NCBI RefSeq assembly: GCF_001428405.1
Contig: NZ_LMSL01000018.1
Location: 65,135 to 129,134, forward strand
Length of the DNA stretch: 64,000 nucleotides
Reading direction: 5' to 3'
Source: Frateuria sp. Soil773
Lineage (GTDB): Bacteria > Pseudomonadota > Gammaproteobacteria > Xanthomonadales > Rhodanobacteraceae
The number at the start of each line of letters is the position of its first letter. Positions within the stretch are counted from its first letter, which is position 1. Position numbers and translations under genes: made by a program. The notes under the pieces are model-generated. The model made no database searches. It was not told where the DNA came from and saw nothing but the letters and a program-made list of their open reading frames with translations. Positions 25,130-34,060 of this stretch are shown here, piece by piece.

Positions 25130-25382
25130 GTGGCTTGGATTTCCGCAAAACGGGCCGCCGTCGCCTCGGCGACGGGACTGGGGAGGATCATGGAGAACCC
25201 GGCGCCGCCCGCGGCCCGGGCCGCGGAGGCAGGGGCCAGGGACGCGTCCGCGCCGGGCCCGGCGCCCTGAAGCACGCCGCCGGCGGCGCCACTTCGGGAT
25301 TCCACATATATCTAGTGAGACCATGCCGACGCTGCGGCTGTCAAGCCGGAGCGCGTGAAACCGTGCAGCGCCGCGGTTCCGT

Positions 25383-26510
25383 TCAGCCTGCCAGCCGCTG
25401 GTAGCGGTTGCCGGGCAGGCCTTCCACCCGCCCCTCCAGTTCCAGCATCAACAGCATCGAGGAAAGCTCCGCAGCGCGCTGGCCGGTGCGCGCCACCAGC
25501 TCGTCCAGCGATGCCGGATCGTGCCCCAGCGCCTGCAACAGCCGCTCGTAGGCCGGGTCGCCCTGCCAGCCGGGCGCCGCCGGAGCCGCCGGGCCATCGC
25601 CGGCGCCGGCCAGCCGGGCCGTCAACTCCGCGCCCAGGGCGCGCGCCGCCGGTGCCAGCGCCTCGGCCACCTCGGCGGCCGTTTCCACCAGCCGGGCGCC
25701 GTCGCGGATCAGCCGGTGGCAGCCGCGCGCCAGTGGATTGTGGATGGAACCGGGCAGCGCGAACACCTCGCGCCCCTGTTCGGCCGCCAGCCGCGCGGTG
25801 ATCAGCGAGCCCGACTGCAGCCCGGCCTCGATCACCAGCGTACCCAGCGACAGCCCGGCGATGATCCGGTTGCGCCGCGGGAAATGGTCGGCCCGCGCCG
25901 CCGTACCCGGCGGGAACTCGCTGACCAGCGCGCCGTGCCCGGCGATCCGCCGCGCCAGCGCATGGTGCTTGCGCGGGTAGACCCGGTCCGGCCCGGTGCC
26001 GACCACCGCCACCGTCGCCGCGCCGGCATCCAGCGCGGCGGCATGGGCGGCGCCGTCGATGCCGTCGGCCATGCCGCTGGTGACCGTGAAGCCGGCCAAC
26101 GCCAGCTCGCGCGCGAACGCCCGCGCATGCGCCAGCCCGGCGACGCTGGCGCCGCGCGCGCCGACGATCGCCACCTGCGGGTGCAGCAGCAGCGAGGCGT
26201 CGCCGCCGACGAACAGCGCCGCCGGCGGCTGCGGGATGGTTTCCAGCAGGGGCGGGAAATCCGCCTCGGTGCAACGCAGCAGGCGGTGGCCCGGCTCGGC
26301 CAGCCAGGCCAGGTCGGCGGCCAGCCGCACCTCGTCCGGCTGCGCCAGCCACGCGCGCGCCTCATCGCCCGACGGGTGCCGGTGCAGTTGGGCCAGCACT
26401 CGCTCGATGCAGCCCTCGTGCGCCGCCAGGCCCTCGCGCAGCCCGCCCGGGCCCAGGCCCGGGGTGCGCAGGGCGACCAGCCAGGCACGCAGCTCTTCCG
26501 CTTCGCTCAT
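25383..26510 (-). CDS. dprA: DNA-processing protein DprA
   Basis: 375 aa. The N-terminal SAM-like region is followed by the Rossmann-like core: VAIVGARGASVAGLAHARAF, SGMADGIDGAAHAAAL, FPRRNRIIAGLS and EAGLQSGSLITARLAAEQGR. A C-terminal winged-helix domain (LVARTGQRAAELSSMLLMLE) completes the usual three-domain form. DprA loads RecA onto incoming single-stranded DNA during natural transformation. About 90 nt separate it from the LysM gene on the same strand. Confidence 0.95.
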   Translation of the reverse strand: MSEAEELRAWLVALRTPGLGPGGLREGLAAHEGCIERVLAQLHRHPSGDEARAWLAQPDEVRLAADLAWLAEPGHRLLRCTEADFPPLLETIPQPPAALFVGGDASLLLHPQVAIVGARGASVAGLAHARAFARELALAGFTVTSGMADGIDGAAHAAALDAGAATVAVVGTGPDRVYPRKHHALARRIAGHGALVSEFPPGTAARADHFPRRNRIIAGLSLGTLVIEAGLQSGSLITARLAAEQGREVFALPGSIHNPLARGCHRLIRDGARLVETAAEVAEALAPAARALGAELTARLAGAGDGPAAPAAPGWQGDPAYERLLQALGHDPASLDELVARTGQRAAELSSMLLMLELEGRVEGLPGNRYQRLAG

Positions 26511-26601
26511 GCCCGGCAGTCTACGGCCAGCCCGCAGACGACGACGGCGCGGTGGGAGCCGCGCCGTCGTGTCGGGACATGCCGATGGAAGCGCGCCGCG
26601 C

Positions 26602-27729
26602 CTACTCCGGCAGGGCCAGGCGATCGCCCTTGTGCACCGGCTTGAGCCCGTCCATCACCAGGCCGTAGCTGACCCGGTCGAAGGTGCGGAACACCATGAC
26701 GTGGCCCACGTATTCCTCCGGCAGCGTCACCTTCTTGCCGGTGCCGCGGTCCCAGCTGTTGCTGGCCACGTCGTCGCTGATGGTCTCGCCCGGCTGGAAC
26801 ACCGTGTAGGTCTGGCCGTTGTCGACCCCGTCCTTGGCGCCGATCGACAGCGCCACCACCTGGCGCGAGCCGGCCGCGTCCAGCGCGTCGGCGAAGGCGA
26901 TCACGCGGGCGTTCTTCGCCACCGACTTCGGCGCATGCGGGTAGTAGTACGGATCGTAGGGGTGGTCGTCGACCGGCAGGATGCGGTCGCCCTTGCGGAT
27001 CTCCTGGGTGGCGTCGAGCAGCAGCAGGGTCGACGGATCGCCGCCGCGCAGGGTCTCGGCCGTGCCGATCACCGACACCTCCACGCCGAGGTCGTCGCCG
27101 CGGCCGAAGTGGCCGTCGTTGCGCGAATCCTCCGCCCACGGCGTGCGCACCATCGACACGTCGCTGTCGAGCGTGTGGCCCACGATCTCGCTGTCGGCGT
27201 CTTCCGGGGAATCCTGCTCGAAGCCGCGGAACACGTGGCTCGGCCGCACGATCGCCCAGCGCTGGCCCGGCTCGCCCTGCAGCCCGCGCACGTAGATGTT
27301 CTGGCCGACCGCGCCGCGCAGGCGGGCCTCCTCGAAGCCGACCACGTAGGGCGCCGAGCGCACGGCCTCCGAATCCAGCACGCGCCGGTCCTTGAGGAAC
27401 ATGCGCAGCTCGGACAGCGGGATCGCCGCCACCGCATCGCCTTCCGGATGCACCCGGGGCGACAGCTTCAGCCGCGGCCCGTTGATGAAGGACAGGTTGA
27501 GCACGTCGCCCGGATAGATCAGGTGCGGGTTCTGCACCTGCGGGTTGGCCTGCCATATCTCCGGCCACAGCCAGGGCTTGGACAGGAACTTGGCCGAGAT
27601 GTCCCACAGCGTGTCGCCGCGGCGCACGGTGTAGGTATCCGGGTGCTCGGCGCGCAGTTGGGCGCCCGCGGCATACACGGCCACGGTGACCAGCATGCCG
27701 GCCAGCAGCCCGATGGACTTTCTGATCAT
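26602..27729 (-). CDS. Exported LysM-domain protein
   Basis: 375 aa. A signal peptide (MIRKSIGLLAGMLVTVAVYA-A) is followed by one LysM module: DTYTVRRGDTLWDISAKFL, PWLWPEIWQANPQVQNPHLI, YPGDVLNL. The rest is a family-specific region without known catalytic residues. Homologues next to dprA are widespread in Proteobacteria and are thought to bind peptidoglycan. It is transcribed divergently from def. Confidence 0.9.
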   Translation of the reverse strand: MIRKSIGLLAGMLVTVAVYAAGAQLRAEHPDTYTVRRGDTLWDISAKFLSKPWLWPEIWQANPQVQNPHLIYPGDVLNLSFINGPRLKLSPRVHPEGDAVAAIPLSELRMFLKDRRVLDSEAVRSAPYVVGFEEARLRGAVGQNIYVRGLQGEPGQRWAIVRPSHVFRGFEQDSPEDADSEIVGHTLDSDVSMVRTPWAEDSRNDGHFGRGDDLGVEVSVIGTAETLRGGDPSTLLLLDATQEIRKGDRILPVDDHPYDPYYYPHAPKSVAKNARVIAFADALDAAGSRQVVALSIGAKDGVDNGQTYTVFQPGETISDDVASNSWDRGTGKKVTLPEEYVGHVMVFRTFDRVSYGLVMDGLKPVHKGDRLALPE

Positions 27730-27837
27730 AAGTGGGAATCCCCCATCCCCGATGCTCGGGCGAGTGTAACCGAAGCTCCCGGGCCCGCAACCGGAGACAG
27801 TTGGCAAAACTGCCTGCCGGACGCGAGCTTGGCAGCG

Positions 27838-27843
27838 TACAAT
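27838..27843 (+). promoter_or_regulatory. Candidate -10 element of the def operon
   Basis: TACAAT with a CG immediately 5' is the best -10-like hexamer in the LysM-def divergent gap. The -35 is weak. The leader to the def ATG would be about 65 nt. Confidence 0.3.
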
Positions 27844-27917
27844 GATGCGCATTCTAGATTGCGCCGGGGCTTCGGTTTCACCGATTTGCCCGCATTTTCG
27901 GTGCCGAGGTGAATTCC

Positions 27918-28427
27918 ATGTCCATGCTTTCCATCCTTGAATTTCCCGATCCCCGCCTGCGTACCAAGGCCGAGCCCGTGCGCGTGTTCGATGCCGAGCT
28001 GAAGCAGTTCGTGGCCGACATGTTCGAGACCATGTACGCCGCCAACGGCGTCGGCCTCGCCGCGACCCAGGTCAACGTGCACCGGCGCGTGCTGGTGGCC
28101 GACATGAGCGAGGAGCGCAACCAGCCGCTGGCCCTGGTCAACGCCGAGATCGTCGCGAAGGAAGGCGCGCAGGTGTACCAGGAAGGCTGCCTGTCGTTCC
28201 CCGGCATCTATGCCGACGTCACCCGCGCTCTGAAGGTGAAGGTGAAGGCCCAGGACGTCGACGGCAACCCCATCGAGGTCGAGGCCGAGGGCCCGCTGGC
28301 GGTGTGCATCCAGCACGAGCTGGACCACCTGGCCGGCAAGGTGTTCGTCGACTACCTGTCGCCGCTGAAGCGCACCATGCTGCTCAAGCGCATGGAAAAA
28401 CAGCGCAAGCAGGCGGCGAGTGCTTGA
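27918..28427 (+). CDS. def: Peptide deformylase
   Basis: 169 aa from [20 protein letters not shown] with GAGGTG upstream. The three family motifs are present: [16 protein letters not shown] (metal-binding Cys) and QHELDHLAG (two metal His and catalytic Glu). It removes the N-formyl group from nascent proteins. Its last codon and stop overlap the TTG start of fmt by 4 nt, coupling formylation and deformylation genes. Confidence 0.96.
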   Translation: MSMLSILEFPDPRLRTKAEPVRVFDAELKQFVADMFETMYAANGVGLAATQVNVHRRVLVADMSEERNQPLALVNAEIVAKEGAQVYQEGCLSFPGIYADVTRALKVKVKAQDVDGNPIEVEAEGPLAVCIQHELDHLAGKVFVDYLSPLKRTMLLKRMEKQRKQAASA

Positions 28428-29377
28428 ACGGCCCGGCCCCGCGCGCGCCGCTGCGCGTCGTCTTCGCCGGCACGCCGGAGTTCTCCGTCCCCTGCCTTGA
28501 GGCCTGCCGCGCCAGCGGCGCCGACGTGGTGGCGGTGTACACCCAGCCCGACCGCCCCGCCGGACGCGGCCGCAAGCTCGCGGCCAGCCCTGTGAAGTCC
28601 GCCGCGCTGGCCGCCGGGTTGCCGGTCGAGCAGCCCGAATCGCTGAAGTCCGACGAGGCCCGCGCCACGCTGGCCGCCTACCGGCCGGACCTGCTGGTGG
28701 TGGTCGCCTACGGCCTGATCCTGTCGCGCAAGGTGCTGGCGATCCCGCGGCTGGGCTGCTGGAACGTGCATGCCAGCCTGCTGCCGCGCTGGCGCGGTGC
28801 GGCGCCGATCCAGCGCGCGATCCTCGCCGGCGACGCCGAGAGCGGCGTCGACCTGATGCAGATGGAGGCCGGCCTCGATACCGGCCCGATCCTGCTCGAG
28901 CGGCGCACGCCGATCGAACGCACGGACACCGGCGGCAGCCTGCACGACCGGCTTTCCCGGCTGGGCGCCGAGGTGCTGGCCGAGGGCCTGCGCCGCACGC
29001 TGTCGGGCGAGGTGCTGGCCGCCTCGCCGCAGCCGGAGGAGGGCGTCGCCTACGCGCACAAGCTGGACAAGGCCGAGGCCCGGCTCGACTTCGCGCGCGA
29101 CGCGCTCGCGCTGGAACGCCAGGTGCGCGCCTTCGATCCGTGGCCGGTGGCCGAGGCCGAGATCGCCGGCGAAACGGTGCGCGTATGGTCCGCGCAGGCG
29201 CTCGACCAGGATCACGCGGCCGCGCCCGGCAGCGTGCTGGCCGCCGGCCGCGACGGCATCGCGATCGCCTGCGGCGAGGGCGTGCTGCGCGTGGACGCGC
29301 TGCAACGCGCCGGTGGCCGGCGGATCGCCGCGGCCGACTACCTCAACGCCCGCCCCGACCTGCGGACGCCGCGGTGA
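28424..29377 (+). CDS. fmt: Methionyl-tRNA formyltransferase
   Basis: 317 aa from a TTG inside TTGA overlapping the def stop; no better start is available because the homologous region ([18 protein letters not shown]) begins 11 residues later. The catalytic Asn/His are in [20 protein letters not shown], with Asp in [12 protein letters not shown]. The C-terminal OB-like tRNA-binding domain is complete. It formylates initiator Met-tRNA. Its stop overlaps the rsmB GTG by 4 nt. Confidence 0.95.
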   Translation: MNGPAPRAPLRVVFAGTPEFSVPCLEACRASGADVVAVYTQPDRPAGRGRKLAASPVKSAALAAGLPVEQPESLKSDEARATLAAYRPDLLVVVAYGLILSRKVLAIPRLGCWNVHASLLPRWRGAAPIQRAILAGDAESGVDLMQMEAGLDTGPILLERRTPIERTDTGGSLHDRLSRLGAEVLAEGLRRTLSGEVLAASPQPEEGVAYAHKLDKAEARLDFARDALALERQVRAFDPWPVAEAEIAGETVRVWSAQALDQDHAAAPGSVLAAGRDGIAIACGEGVLRVDALQRAGGRRIAAADYLNARPDLRTPR

Positions 29378-30678
29378 ACACCGACACCCGCGCGCTCGCC
29401 GCGCAGGCGCTGGCCGAGGTCGCCCTGCGCGGCGCCTCGCTGCGCGACGCGATGGAACGCCACGCGCCGAAGCTGCGCGACCCGCGCGACCGCGCGCTGC
29501 TGATGGCCCTGCTCAGCGAAGGCGCGCGCTGGTGGCTGCGCTTCGACCCCGCGCTCGACCGCCTGCTGGAAAAGCCGCTGCGGCAGAAGGAACCCCAGGT
29601 GCATGCGCTGCTGGTGCTGGGCCTGGTGCAACTGGAAATCCTGCAATTGCAGGACTACGCCGCCGTGGCCGCCACCGTCGAAGCCGCGCGCGCGCTGAAA
29701 AAGCCGCGGCTGGCCGGGCTGGTCAACGCGGTGCTGCGCCGCTGGCAGCGCGAACGCACCACGCTGCTCGCGGAACTCGACGCGCAGCCGACCACGCGGC
29801 ACGCCCATCCGGCCTGGCTGGCGAAGGCGCTGGCCCGCGATTGGCCGGCGCAGGCCGACGCCGTCATGCAGGCCGACAACGTCGAGCCGCCGCTGATGCT
29901 GCGGGTCAACCGCCGGCGCAGCGACCGTGCGACCCTGGCCGCGCAGTTGCACGCTGCCGGCCATCCCGCCGAACCGCATCCCTGGCTGCGCGACGGGCTG
30001 GTGCTGCCGCACAGCACCGACGTGACCCGCCTGCCGGGCTTCGAGGACGGCGCCTTCGCGGTGCAGGACGGCGCCGCCCAGGCGGCCGCCGACCTGGCCG
30101 ACCTAAGCGACGGCTTGCGCGTGCTCGACGCCTGCGCCGCGCCGGGCGGCAAGGCCTGCCATCTGCTCGAACGCGCCGCGATCGACCTCACTGCGCTCGA
30201 ATTCGACCCGCAGCGCGCCGACCGCATCCGCCAGAACCTGCGGCGGCTGCGCCTCGACGCGCGCCTGGTGATCGGCGACGCCGGCGCACCGGCCGGCTGG
30301 TGGGACCGCAAGCCGTTCGACCGCATCCTGGTCGATGCGCCGTGCTCGGCCACCGGCGTGCTGCGGCGCCGGCCCGACGTGCGGCTGCACCGCCGAGAAA
30401 GCGACATCGCCGCGATGAACGCGCAGCAGCGCCGCATCCTGGCCGCGCTGTGGCCGCTGCTGGCGCCGGGCGGGCGGCTGCTCTACATCACCTGCTCGGT
30501 GCTGCGCGCCGAGAACGAAGCCATCGTCGCCGGCCTGCTGGCGGCGCAGCCGGACGCGCAGGCCGTCGCCATCGAGCTGCCGGCCGGCCGGCCGGCGGCG
30601 GTCGGCTGGCAGATCCTGCCGGGTGACGGCGACCTCGACGGCATGTACTACGCCGTCCTGCAAAAGAAGCCGGCCTGA
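29374..30678 (+). CDS. rsmB: 16S rRNA (cytosine-967-C5)-methyltransferase
   Basis: 434 aa from a GTG overlapping the fmt stop (GTGA). The N-terminal NusB-like RNA-binding domain covers about residues 1-140. The methyltransferase domain has the SAM motif [17 protein letters not shown], the catalytic Cys in [16 protein letters not shown] and the second Cys in [12 protein letters not shown]. It is the third gene of the def-fmt-rsmB operon. A glycosyltransferase gene follows after 22 nt, which is unusual for this operon. Confidence 0.95.
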   Translation: MNTDTRALAAQALAEVALRGASLRDAMERHAPKLRDPRDRALLMALLSEGARWWLRFDPALDRLLEKPLRQKEPQVHALLVLGLVQLEILQLQDYAAVAATVEAARALKKPRLAGLVNAVLRRWQRERTTLLAELDAQPTTRHAHPAWLAKALARDWPAQADAVMQADNVEPPLMLRVNRRRSDRATLAAQLHAAGHPAEPHPWLRDGLVLPHSTDVTRLPGFEDGAFAVQDGAAQAAADLADLSDGLRVLDACAAPGGKACHLLERAAIDLTALEFDPQRADRIRQNLRRLRLDARLVIGDAGAPAGWWDRKPFDRILVDAPCSATGVLRRRPDVRLHRRESDIAAMNAQQRRILAALWPLLAPGGRLLYITCSVLRAENEAIVAGLLAAQPDAQAVAIELPAGRPAAVGWQILPGDGDLDGMYYAVLQKKPA

Positions 30679-30700
30679 GCCGCCGCCCACGGAGAATCCG

Positions 30701-31678
30701 GTGAGCCCGACCGATCCCGCCTCCCGCATCCAACTGCTCGGCCGCGACAACGGCGCCGGCCTGTCGCGCGACCTCGCCTTGCTGGCCGATGCGCTGCGCA
30801 ATGCCGGCGCCCACGCCACGCCGAACGGCCTGCCGCATCGCGGCCGGCTCGCCGAATGGGCGACCCGGCTGCGGCTGGCTACCGGCGCGCCGCGCTACGA
30901 CCTCAACCTGATGCTCGAACGCATCCGCCCGGAGTTCGCCCGCGCCGCGCGGCGCAACGTGCTGGTGCCCAATCCGGAATATTTCCGCCCGCGCGACCGC
31001 CACGCCCTGCGCTGCATCGACGAAGTCTGGGCGAAGACCCGCCATGCGGTTCCGCTGTTCGAGTCGCTCGGCGTGCGCACGCGCTACGTCGGCTTCACCA
31101 GCCCCGACCGGCTCGATCCGCAGGTGCCGCGCCGGCACGCCTTCTTCCACGGCCCCGGCCGCAGCAACAACAAGGGCACCGCCGCGCTGCTGAAGCTGTG
31201 GGCCAGCCATCCGCACTGGCCCGTGCTGACCGTGGCCTGGCGCCGCCGGCACGTCGACCTGGACCGCCTGCCCGCCAACGTGAGGCTGCTGCGCGACCAC
31301 GTGGACGACGAGGCCTATCTCCGCCTGCAGAACGAACACCGCTTCCACCTGTGCCCCTCGCAGACCGAAGGCTACGGCCACTACCTGGCCGAGGCGATGA
31401 GCTGCGGCGCGGTGGTGGTGACGCTGGACGCCGAACCGATGAACGAACTGGTGACGTCCGAGCGCGGCGTGCTGGTGCCGGCGCATCCGGTGGGCACACA
31501 GGATCTGGCTACGCTGTACGGCTTCCGTTCCGACGACATGGCACATGCCATCGAACGTTGCGTGGCGATGACCGAAGCCGAGGCCGCCTCGCTGGGTGCC
31601 GCCGCGCGCGCCTGGTACGAAGACGAGGCCCAGGCATTTTCCATGCGGCTGCGCGAAAATCTTCTCTGGAGAGGATGA
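30701..31678 (+). CDS. GT4-like glycosyltransferase, paralogue 1
   Basis: 325 aa from GTG with GGAGAA upstream. Core features shared with the next two genes are RDNGAGLSRDLALLADAL, RYDLNLMLERIRPEFAR, LVPNPEYFRPRD, AKTRHA, FFHGPGRSNNKGT and the retaining GT4 signature CPSQTEGYGHYLAEAMSCGA with PMNELV. No membrane segment or signal is seen. The acceptor is unknown; the surrounding envelope genes suggest lipopolysaccharide or another surface glycan. It sits 22 nt behind rsmB and may be read through from that operon. Confidence 0.8.
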   Translation: MSPTDPASRIQLLGRDNGAGLSRDLALLADALRNAGAHATPNGLPHRGRLAEWATRLRLATGAPRYDLNLMLERIRPEFARAARRNVLVPNPEYFRPRDRHALRCIDEVWAKTRHAVPLFESLGVRTRYVGFTSPDRLDPQVPRRHAFFHGPGRSNNKGTAALLKLWASHPHWPVLTVAWRRRHVDLDRLPANVRLLRDHVDDEAYLRLQNEHRFHLCPSQTEGYGHYLAEAMSCGAVVVTLDAEPMNELVTSERGVLVPAHPVGTQDLATLYGFRSDDMAHAIERCVAMTEAEAASLGAAARAWYEDEAQAFSMRLRENLLWRG

Positions 31679-32054
31679 GGCAAAAACGGGCGAACGCCGA
31701 TTTCGGCGGCCGCCCATTTTCCCAAGCCGTTGCTAATGCCGCACCTGGTTGCTGGCAGAAGAATGTCTTGTCGCAATTCTCCTGTATCAGACTCGATCCG
31801 CCGGCACTCGAATCAACCGCAACGCATAACCCAAATAATTCCGTACGATGTTCGAATTCGCGCCGAAGGCACCGTTCGAAACAAATGCCAATGCCGAACT
31901 CGCCGCCGGGCCGGCTCACCAACAAACCGTAACCGGGCCGATCAGTTGGGTGAGGCCCACCTGATACTCATGCTTGCCATGGGCTATGCGGCAAGCATCA
32001 CAGTTCAAAATATTCGAACCACATCCCGCTTCCCATCACCGCTTCGACAGGCCA
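31679..32054 (+). other. Intergenic region between GT paralogues 1 and 2
   Basis: It begins with a likely terminator at 31688-31720 (CGCCGATTTCGGCG stem inside a longer GGGC/GCCC pairing, then TTTTCCC). The rest is less GC-rich than the flanking genes and holds no convincing ORF. It probably contains the promoter of the second glycosyltransferase gene, but no clear -35/-10 pair is evident. Confidence 0.5.
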
Positions 32055-33050
32055 ATGGCGCATATCAATCTGATCACGCACGACAACGGTGCCGGGCTCA
32101 CCCGGGACATGAGACTGATGGAAAGCACCCTGCATGCCATGGGCCACACCGTGACCACGGCCAAGCTCGGGCATCGCGGCCGCCTGCGCAACCGCCTGCG
32201 CCGCCTGGGTGCGCGGCTGCACCGGAACTGGTGGGATGGACGCCTCGATACCCGCTACGACATCAACATCATGCTTGAGCACGTTCGCCCCGAACTGTTC
32301 GCCCAGGCCCGCTTCAACATCCTCATGCCCAATCCCGAGTGGTTTCGCCCGGAGTGGCTCGGGGACCTGAAACGCTTCGACCTCGTGCTGGCCAAGACCC
32401 GCCATGCCGAACGCATCTTCGAGCAGCTCGAATGCCGCACCCACCGGACCGGCTTCACCTGCGAAGACAATTTCATGGCCGACGTGCCGCGCACGCCCAC
32501 GTTCTTCCACGGGCCCGGCCGCAGCGTCAACAAGGGCACGCTGCCATTGCTCGAACTGTGGAGGAAGCACCCCGAATGGCCGCGCCTCACTGTCGTGTGG
32601 CGGAACAACAGGCACATGGAGATTTCGCCGCCCTCCAATGTCACACTGATCACCGACTATCTCGAAGCCGATGAATTGCGCCGCCTGCAGAATGCCAGCA
32701 GATTCCACCTCTGTCCGTCGCAGACGGAAGGCTACGGCCACTCCATCGCCGAAAGCCTGAGCGTCGGCGCCGTGGTGGTCTCGACCGATGCCGAGCCGAT
32801 GAACGAGCTGGTCACCGACGAACGCGGCGTGCCGGTCCGTGCATGCGCACGCGGCACTCAGCACCTGGCGACGCTGTACGATTTCGACCCGGCATCGATG
32901 GAAGCGGCCATAGAACGCTGCGTGGCCATGCCGCCGGAAGAACAGCAGCGCATCGGCCGTGCCGCACGGGACTGGTTCCTGGCCAGCCGCAACGACTTCG
33001 AACATCGCCTGGGCGAAGCCTTGGCCTTTGCCCCAAAAAGCAAGACGTGA
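32055..33050 (+). CDS. GT4-like glycosyltransferase, paralogue 2
   Basis: 331 aa from MAHINLITHDNGAGLTRD; an upstream in-frame start at 31974 adds a non-homologous stretch. It aligns along its length with the genes before and after: RYDINIMLEHVRPELFAQ, LMPNPEWFRPEW, AKTRHAERIF, FFHGPGRSVNKGT, CPSQTEGYGHSIAESLSVGA and PMNELVTDERG. The next paralogue begins 3 nt after its stop. The E-X7-E motif of GT4 enzymes is preserved. Confidence 0.8.
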   Translation: MAHINLITHDNGAGLTRDMRLMESTLHAMGHTVTTAKLGHRGRLRNRLRRLGARLHRNWWDGRLDTRYDINIMLEHVRPELFAQARFNILMPNPEWFRPEWLGDLKRFDLVLAKTRHAERIFEQLECRTHRTGFTCEDNFMADVPRTPTFFHGPGRSVNKGTLPLLELWRKHPEWPRLTVVWRNNRHMEISPPSNVTLITDYLEADELRRLQNASRFHLCPSQTEGYGHSIAESLSVGAVVVSTDAEPMNELVTDERGVPVRACARGTQHLATLYDFDPASMEAAIERCVAMPPEEQQRIGRAARDWFLASRNDFEHRLGEALAFAPKSKT

Positions 33051-33052
33051 CC

Positions 33053-34060
33053 ATGCCGGCGCACCGTACCGTCAACCTGGTCGTACGCGACAATGGCCTG
33101 GGCCTGTCGCGCGATGCGCGACTGCTCGCCAGCGCGCTGACCTCCCATGGCTGCCTGGTCGAATACACGCGCCTCGGTGAAGCGGACGAGCGCGAACGTT
33201 GGCGTTACGGCCGCGGCTGGCATGCGCGCTACGCACGATGGAACCATGCATGGTCGCGGCTCGGCGGCCGCGCCCGCTACGACATCAACATCATGTTCGA
33301 GCACCTGTGGCCGCGACACCTGCCGCTGGCCCGTTGCAATATCGCGCTGCCCAATCCCGAATGGTTCGATGCCAAGGATCGGTTGCATCTGGACCGGATC
33401 GACCACGTGTGGGTCAAGACCCGGCATGCCGAACACCTGTTCCGTGAGCTCGACCGCAACGTACGCTGGATCGGCTTCGCCAGCGAGGATGCCGCCATCC
33501 CCGGCCAGCCACGCCAGCGTGCATTCTTCCACCTGGCCGGCGGAAGTCGCACCAAGGGCAGCGAGGAATTGGTCGCGCTATGGCTGCGCCACCCGGAATG
33601 GCCCACGCTCACCCTGGTATGCCATCGCGGCCTGGATCCGATGCCAAGGGCGCCGAATCTGCAGGTGATCACGGAGTATCTGGATCAGGACCGGTTGCGC
33701 GCCTTGCAGAATGCGCACGCCTTCCATCTGTGCCCCTCGAAAACCGAAGGCTACGGGCACTACCTGTGCGAAGCGATGAGCCTCGGCGCCATCGTTGTCA
33801 CCACCGACGCCGCGCCGATGAACGAGCTGATCGATCCTCAGCGCGGCCTGCTGGTCGCAGCCACGGCCGAGGGCCGCCAGGGGCTGGCCACGCTCTACCG
33901 CTTCGACCCTGCGGCCATGGAGCGCGCGGTCGAATCCTGCCTGCGCATGGACGAGGCGCAAATCGCGGCCATGGGCCAGCGCGCGCAAGCCTGGTTCGCC
34001 GCCAACCAGAAAGACTTCTCCGCACGGATCGGCGCGGCACTGGATACGCTAAACGCCTGA
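33053..34060 (+). CDS. GT4-like glycosyltransferase, paralogue 3
   Basis: 335 aa. Same block order as its neighbours: VRDNGLGLSRDARLLASAL, RYDINIMFEHLWPRHL, ALPNPEWFDAKDRL, VKTRHAEHLF, FFHLAGGSRTKGS, CPSKTEGYGHYLCEAMSLGA and PMNELIDPQRG. The HGPGRS loop of the other two is HLAGGS here, which may reflect another donor or acceptor. Its last 12 nt overlap the end of the convergent ligase-GT2 gene. Confidence 0.8.
   Translation: MPAHRTVNLVVRDNGLGLSRDARLLASALTSHGCLVEYTRLGEADERERWRYGRGWHARYARWNHAWSRLGGRARYDINIMFEHLWPRHLPLARCNIALPNPEWFDAKDRLHLDRIDHVWVKTRHAEHLFRELDRNVRWIGFASEDAAIPGQPRQRAFFHLAGGSRTKGSEELVALWLRHPEWPTLTLVCHRGLDPMPRAPNLQVITEYLDQDRLRALQNAHAFHLCPSKTEGYGHYLCEAMSLGAIVVTTDAAPMNELIDPQRGLLVAATAEGRQGLATLYRFDPAAMERAVESCLRMDEAQIAAMGQRAQAWFAANQKDFSARIGAALDTLNA

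Noticed and set aside
22071..25148. 1025-codon minus-strand ORF spanning topA and tsaC
   Set aside because: Only its last 189 codons are a real gene (tsaC); the rest is the wrong frame of topA.
23027..25270. 747-codon plus-strand ORF opposite topA
   Set aside because: Compositional shadow (Leu/Ala/Arg/His-rich) with no motif; topA is unmistakable on the other strand.
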